From positions 507,273 to 571,272 of the forward strand of contig SIJG01000096.1 of assembly GCA_023374025.1 (NCBI GenBank): DNA of 64,000 nt. The letters are read 5' to 3'. The notes beneath the pieces are model-generated. The model did no database searches, was not told the origin of the DNA, and saw only the letters and a program-made list of their open reading frames with translations. How positions within the stretch are numbered: position 1 is the first letter of the stretch; each line of letters opens with the position of its first letter. The position numbers were made by a program, and so were the translations under genes. Below are positions 60,961 through 64,000 of this stretch, in pieces. Source of the stretch: Heterodera schachtii (Eukaryota; Nematoda; Chromadorea; Rhabditida; Heteroderidae).

Positions 60961-61152
60961 TGAAGATATATATAAAAAATATTTCTTTTGTTTAATTATA
61001 AAAAACATAAAACTTTGGCACGTCATAACTCGGCACTCGTGCTCATTTGGCAGAAAATAAAATCATTTTTCTTAAGAATCCATGGGTGCTCTATCCAACC
61101 AACCAAGTTTCATTTGGAAATCCCACGGACACTTGGCCACCTCCCTTTGTCA

Positions 61153-61229
61153 GTGTGGGCCTTCCACAAAAAAAGCTCAGTGTGGCCGTTCCACAAAAAA
61201 GCTCAGGGTGGGCGTTCCACAAAAATCCG
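61153..61229 (+). repeat. Three GTTCCACAAAAAAGCTCAG units
   Basis: CTTCCACAAAAAAAGCTCAG, GTTCCACAAAAAAGCTCAGG and GTTCCACAAAAATCC occur in tandem with a period of about 32 bp. A fourth copy sits just left of the foldback at 60407, so the foldback landed inside this array. Confidence 0.8.
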
Positions 61230-61376
61230 GTTTTTGATCCGTTCACTTGGAGCCCGTCAGAGGTTAGTGCACCTCTGCCGGAGGACCCTCAGCCTCGTCC
61301 CGACTCCTATCGATGGCCAATCAAAGCTAAGCCTGCCGGTACCAGCGGCTTTTTTGTAAAACTCGATGAGCTCTAA
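61230..61376 (+). CDS. Exon-like segment, unknown protein C-terminus
   Basis: A 48-codon frame reading VFDPFTWSPSEVSAPLPEDP, QPRPDSYRWPIKAKP and AGTSGFFVKLDEL ends at TAA (61374-61376). It is markedly less A+T-rich than its neighbours and has balanced amino-acid use. It lies inside the 1.2-kb block between the two halves of a dispersed repeat, so it may be a host exon captured by a transposon. The frame extends upstream to 61047, but that part translates the foldback and the GTTCCAC array. No acceptor or domain is certain. Confidence 0.3.
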   Translation, partial: VFDPFTWSPSEVSAPLPEDPQPRPDSYRWPIKAKPAGTSGFFVKLDEL

Positions 61377-61589
61377 AATGTATCAATGGCGTCCGGCTAT
61401 GTCTACTACAAATGGAGAAAATTGTCGAGAAGTGATGTGAACAATTGAAAAATTAAAAAATTTCAAAATGACTTGCGTCCCGCCGTACATTAGTGTTAAC
61501 CGGACGGCACCGTGTTTTGTGAATTGAAGAATTAATTTTATTTATTTAATTTTAACGATCACTAAATTTTTGTGGAACGACCTAGCACT

Positions 61590-61813
61590 TGACATTTTTT
61601 GGAAAATTCCTTATCAAAAATGCAATAAAACCGAAAATACACCCCCTAAGAATCGACCGAAAATTTTTAAAAAATACACCCCTATGAAATGAAAAAATTT
61701 TCTCAAAAATTCTTTCCCCAAATTTTTTTTCTTGGCAAAATTTTTGATTTAAAAAATGTCAATATTTGCTAAGAGAATTTTATAAAAAAATGTCACTATA
61801 TCGGACTTTTTTC
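61590..61813 (+). repeat. Right part of the repeat also at 32550 and 10690
   Basis: TTTTTTGGAAAATTCCTTAT, ACACCCCCTAAGAATCGACC and ACACCCCTATGAAATG match 32550-32690 and 10690-10800. It ends near CGGACTTTTTTCGTGACC, where the next foldback begins. Confidence 0.6.
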
Positions 61814-62650
61814 GTGACCGCACTATAAAAAGCACTAAAAAGACATTTTAAATAAATTTTCTAGGGTATTTTGTGGCGCTGATCACGAATATGACATTTG
61901 TTTTTCAAAATTTCGAATCCCGAACCCGGTTCTTTGGCGCAACTACAAATTAAAAAAAAATTTATTTGCTTATTGCGCTAAAAAAACGGCCGCACACTCG
62001 ACTACGGTGGTCAGTAGGTGTGGCGAGACTACGGGCTACGGAAGAAGTCCGCGCGTGATCCGCAGGCGGTTGATTGATTGGCGGGGGCCCTTCGGGTCCC
62101 CGCAGTCGACCGCCTGTGGCGCTCGTCAGACTTTTTTGTCAGACTTATTCATCTGCCCTCCGTCTCGTCCCACTACTTGCTCCGTCTTCGCATTCTCCCT
62201 TTTGCGAAAATTTAGGCTTAATTTTGAATTTTGTCGAAAATTAAATTTAGGTTTAAATGTTTGGGTCATGGTTCGGTGTTCGAATTTGGTCAAAATTGAT
62301 GTCATAACCGTGTTCAGCTAACTCAAAACCCCTAAAAATTTGTTTTTCTTTTTAATTTATAAATTTTAAATTTGTTGAATTAGGGTTCGGGGTTCGGAAT
62401 TTTGCAAAATAAAAATCATATTCGTTTTCAGCGGCACAAATTACCCTAGAAAAATTATTTAAAATGTCTTTTTAGTGCTTTTTATAGTGCGGTCACTTGA
62501 GTCCCAGTTGAGTTTGGCACTCCGATTCCGGCACTTTTTCAGCTTGAAAAGGGCAAGCGCGCCCCTAATTCTACCCATTTATAACCTTTTTACATCGATT
62601 CTGACCGTTTTTAAGCAATTTTGAGCTTGGTGACTATGATCAATATTTAC
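61814..62650. mobile_element. Second foldback with the G+C-rich tip
   Basis: The arms (ACCGCACTATAAAAAGCACT on the left, inverse at about 62495) are the same family as 53700-54613. The right arm runs on to about 62650 with text also present at 17650-17805, so the left arm is shorter. The tip (61978-62215) matches 54018-54250 with a few changes and a short GTCAGACTT duplication. The 104-codon ORF at 62007-62321 reads through the tip and is not a gene. Confidence 0.8.
61978..62215. other. G+C-rich imperfect hairpin, second copy
   Basis: GGGGGCCCTTCGGGTCCCC keeps the C(TTCG)G loop. One C-to-T change at the stem is still G-T paired. Outer segments match 54018-54250. The conserved tip in two separate elements argues for a role in the element rather than chance. 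Confidence 0.8.
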
Positions 62651-63250
62651 CAAATTAAGACTTAATAACCAAAAAATGAAATACCTAAATTCACTTTGCA
62701 AAGACGGGAATCCCTTGAAATGTTTGCAAATTTTTTAATCGATTTGGCCTTTTTTATCCCATTCTCGTCCTTCCATTTTTACTCATTTAAAACGAGCGAA
62801 ATGCAAATAAATTTATTTAATTAATTAAATTTTCTGCAATTACTCAGTAAAAAAAAATAAAATGATTTATTATTGTAATAAATTTGTATATTTTTATTAT
62901 TTGAATTAAATTTTTTAGAATTCATAATTCAGTTCTACTCAAGACTTAGTCTTAAAATAATAATAAATTATTATTATTTGGCTTTATCATAAAATGTTTT
63001 TGATTATTATTTGAAAACTTAATTCACATAAATTTGGCAAAAAATCATTTGTTATATGGTAATTCTATTATTTTTTTATAATAACGTAATGTGAAAGTAT
63101 TCATGATAAAAAACATTTTTAAATTATTTTTTACAGAATTAATGGAATCTTTAATGCTTTTTTAAAATTAAGAAAAAGCTAAAAAACTTTTGTCAAAGTC
63201 AGTCAAATTAAATATTCTTATTACCATTCGATAGCATTAACCTTTCTCTA
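62651..63250. other. A+T-rich stretch downstream of the chromodomain gene
   Basis: No gene is seen. It would hold the 3' UTR of the gene at 63251-63911. Several AATAAA-type words occur on the minus strand, none decisive. Confidence 0.5.
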
Positions 63251-63911
63251 TTAGTTCTTGAATTGTTCAACCTCGGGTCCAGCATTTGCCGATTCCGGTT
63301 TCCCTTTTTTGCAGACATCCTCCTCCTCCAGACCTTCTGTCTCTTCCTCCAACACCTCCCCAGTGGCAGCGCCCATCTCTTCATTTGCTTTTTCCACCAG
63401 ATCCGGCTCCACATCCACGGCGGCCTTTGGCTTTTCTTCATCCGCTTTGCTCTTCTTCTTCTTCCCCCGTCTGACCGATTTCTCGTCGTACTTTGTCCGG
63501 GCCCGGTACTCCTTATCGTATTGGCGACGACGCCAATATTGTAATATTTTGGACTGACAATTGAGCTAAAATTAACCGTATGGGCTACAAGAATATTCGA
63601 GAAAGAACAAAGCTGACCAAATTTTCCTCGGGTTTCCAATCGTTTTGGGATTTCGCAAACCCTTTCCACTTGACCAAAAAGAACTGTCGGCCGTTTTCGA
63701 TTTTTTGGTCACATATTCGCTCAGCCTCGAATTCCTCGGAGTCGGACGAATATCGGCCAAGCCGTCGCCCAGTTCCGGCACCAAATCATGGGACAAACGA
63801 ATCTACGTCGGCCAGGGGAGGATCAATAGGGAAGGAGTTCGTCGGTGACACATCCAAAGATAGAAGGGAATCATCCAAATCGACGGGCATTATTTCAAAG
63901 GGGTGCTCCAT
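63251..63911 (-). CDS. Chromodomain (HP1/chromobox-like) protein, three exons
   Basis: Model: exon 1 63807-63911, exon 2 63618-63734, exon 3 63251-63565; 178 residues. Exon 1 starts MEHPFEIMPVDLDDSLLSLD and is acidic. Exon 2 is the chromodomain: EFEAERICDQKIENGRQFF, then LVKWKGFAKSQNDWKPEENL. Phe at the first cage position, Trp of VKWKGF and the following Phe fit the aromatic cage that binds methylated lysine. The 52-bp intron 63566-63617 (GTCAGC to TTTTAG, phase 0) joins it to LNCQSKILQYWRRRQYDKEY, the expected C-terminal helix. A Lys-rich stretch (RRGKKKKSK) and a Glu-rich tail follow, so it is probably a nuclear chromatin reader. The exon 1-2 splice is uncertain: the frame is continuous but holds a TGA at about 63792-63794. 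A GTAGAT donor at 63806 with an unusual CGAG acceptor would remove it. Otherwise this is a stop, or an error in the sequence. Confidence 0.8.
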
Positions 63912-63937
63912 TTTTTGAATAGCAGCAGCGAGCAGCT

Positions 63938-63952
63938 AGCTACTTAAATAGG
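63938..63952 (-). promoter_or_regulatory. TATA-like element of the chromodomain gene
   Basis: The minus strand reads CCTATTTAAGTAG about 30 bases before the ATG at 63911. The closeness implies a very short leader. GTAGCT words flank it on both sides. Confidence 0.4.
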
Positions 63953-64000
63953 AGCTACTCACAAGAGTTTTTTGTCCGATTGGCTGTTTTTTTCATACGT

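Larger units (their letters stand above)
60426..61149. mobile_element. Tc4/Tc5-like foldback at a CTCAG site
   Basis: The inverted ends read CAAAGGGAGGTGGCCAAGTG. Arms of about 140 bp (TCCGTGGGATTTC, CTTAAGAA, GCCAAATG, CCAAAGTTTT in order) close on a loop of about 430 bp. TCA is duplicated (60423-60425 and 61150-61152) within C-TCA...TCA-G, so the target was CTCAG. Two tRNA-like modules face each other inside. It clearly relates to 55715-56164 by the shared (G/C)CAAGTG-CCGTGGGA text. Confidence 0.85.

Noticed and set aside
62007..62321. 104-codon plus ORF
   Set aside because: It reads through the G+C-rich hairpin tip of a foldback; the equivalent frame at 54018-54250 is not kept.
63258..63557. 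Three plus-strand ORFs of 62-99 codons
   Set aside because: They are antisense shadows of exon 3 of the chromodomain gene; Ser/Pro/Phe richness mirrors its Glu/Lys codons.

Overview
This window looks like strongly A+T-rich eukaryotic DNA with very few genes and many non-autonomous mobile elements. A nematode is my best guess. The signs are very short introns (about 50-110 bp) with TTTTAG or TTTTCAG acceptors, two foldback elements inserted at CTNAG with TNA duplications (the target habit I know from Caenorhabditis Tc4/Tc5), and fossils of BEL/Pao and Ty3/gypsy retrotransposons. Nothing in it suggests a bacterium: there are no operons, ribosome binding sites or long ORFs. The species cannot be named from this sequence.

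Genes sit mainly at the two ends. At 1478-2443 (+) there is a three-exon gene for a basic, then proline-rich protein I do not recognise. At 63251-63911 (-) there is a three-exon chromodomain gene of HP1/chromobox type with a lysine-rich segment and an acidic tail. Its first splice is unsettled because a TGA lies in the linker. Exon-like pieces of lower confidence lie at 4218-4381 (+), 28318-28573 (-), 52050-52185 (+) and 61230-61376 (+). Retroelement fossils are a BEL/Pao 5' LTR, leader and partial gag (19657-21560, +) and a Ty3/gypsy 3' end (56456-57420, -) whose integrase core is deleted.

The rest is repeat biology. The largest structure is a 9.7-kb inverted repeat at 41322-51023: two arms of about 4.6-5.1 kb around a 14-base spacer, with no credible ORF. 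Smaller foldbacks lie at 8016-8413, 10484-11068, 23905-24360, 26519-27171, 52589-53484, 53700-54613, 55715-56164, 60426-61149 and 61814-62650. Several carry short-motif arrays just inside their ends. Two have perfect 8-bp target duplications (hAT-like), and two have TNA duplications at CTNAG (Tc4/Tc5-like). Both of the latter enclose tRNA-like Pol III promoter modules. A G+C-rich hairpin recurs seven times, at nearly fixed distances (about 172 or 273 bp) from hAT-like CAGNG ends whose neighbouring arrays differ in sequence.

The elements fit a picture of several non-autonomous DNA-transposon families diversifying by swapping subterminal arrays and picking up Pol III modules and perhaps host exons. 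The giant palindrome is a natural source of long double-stranded RNA. No transposase gene was found. Stretches not listed are A/T-rich with no feature I could support.
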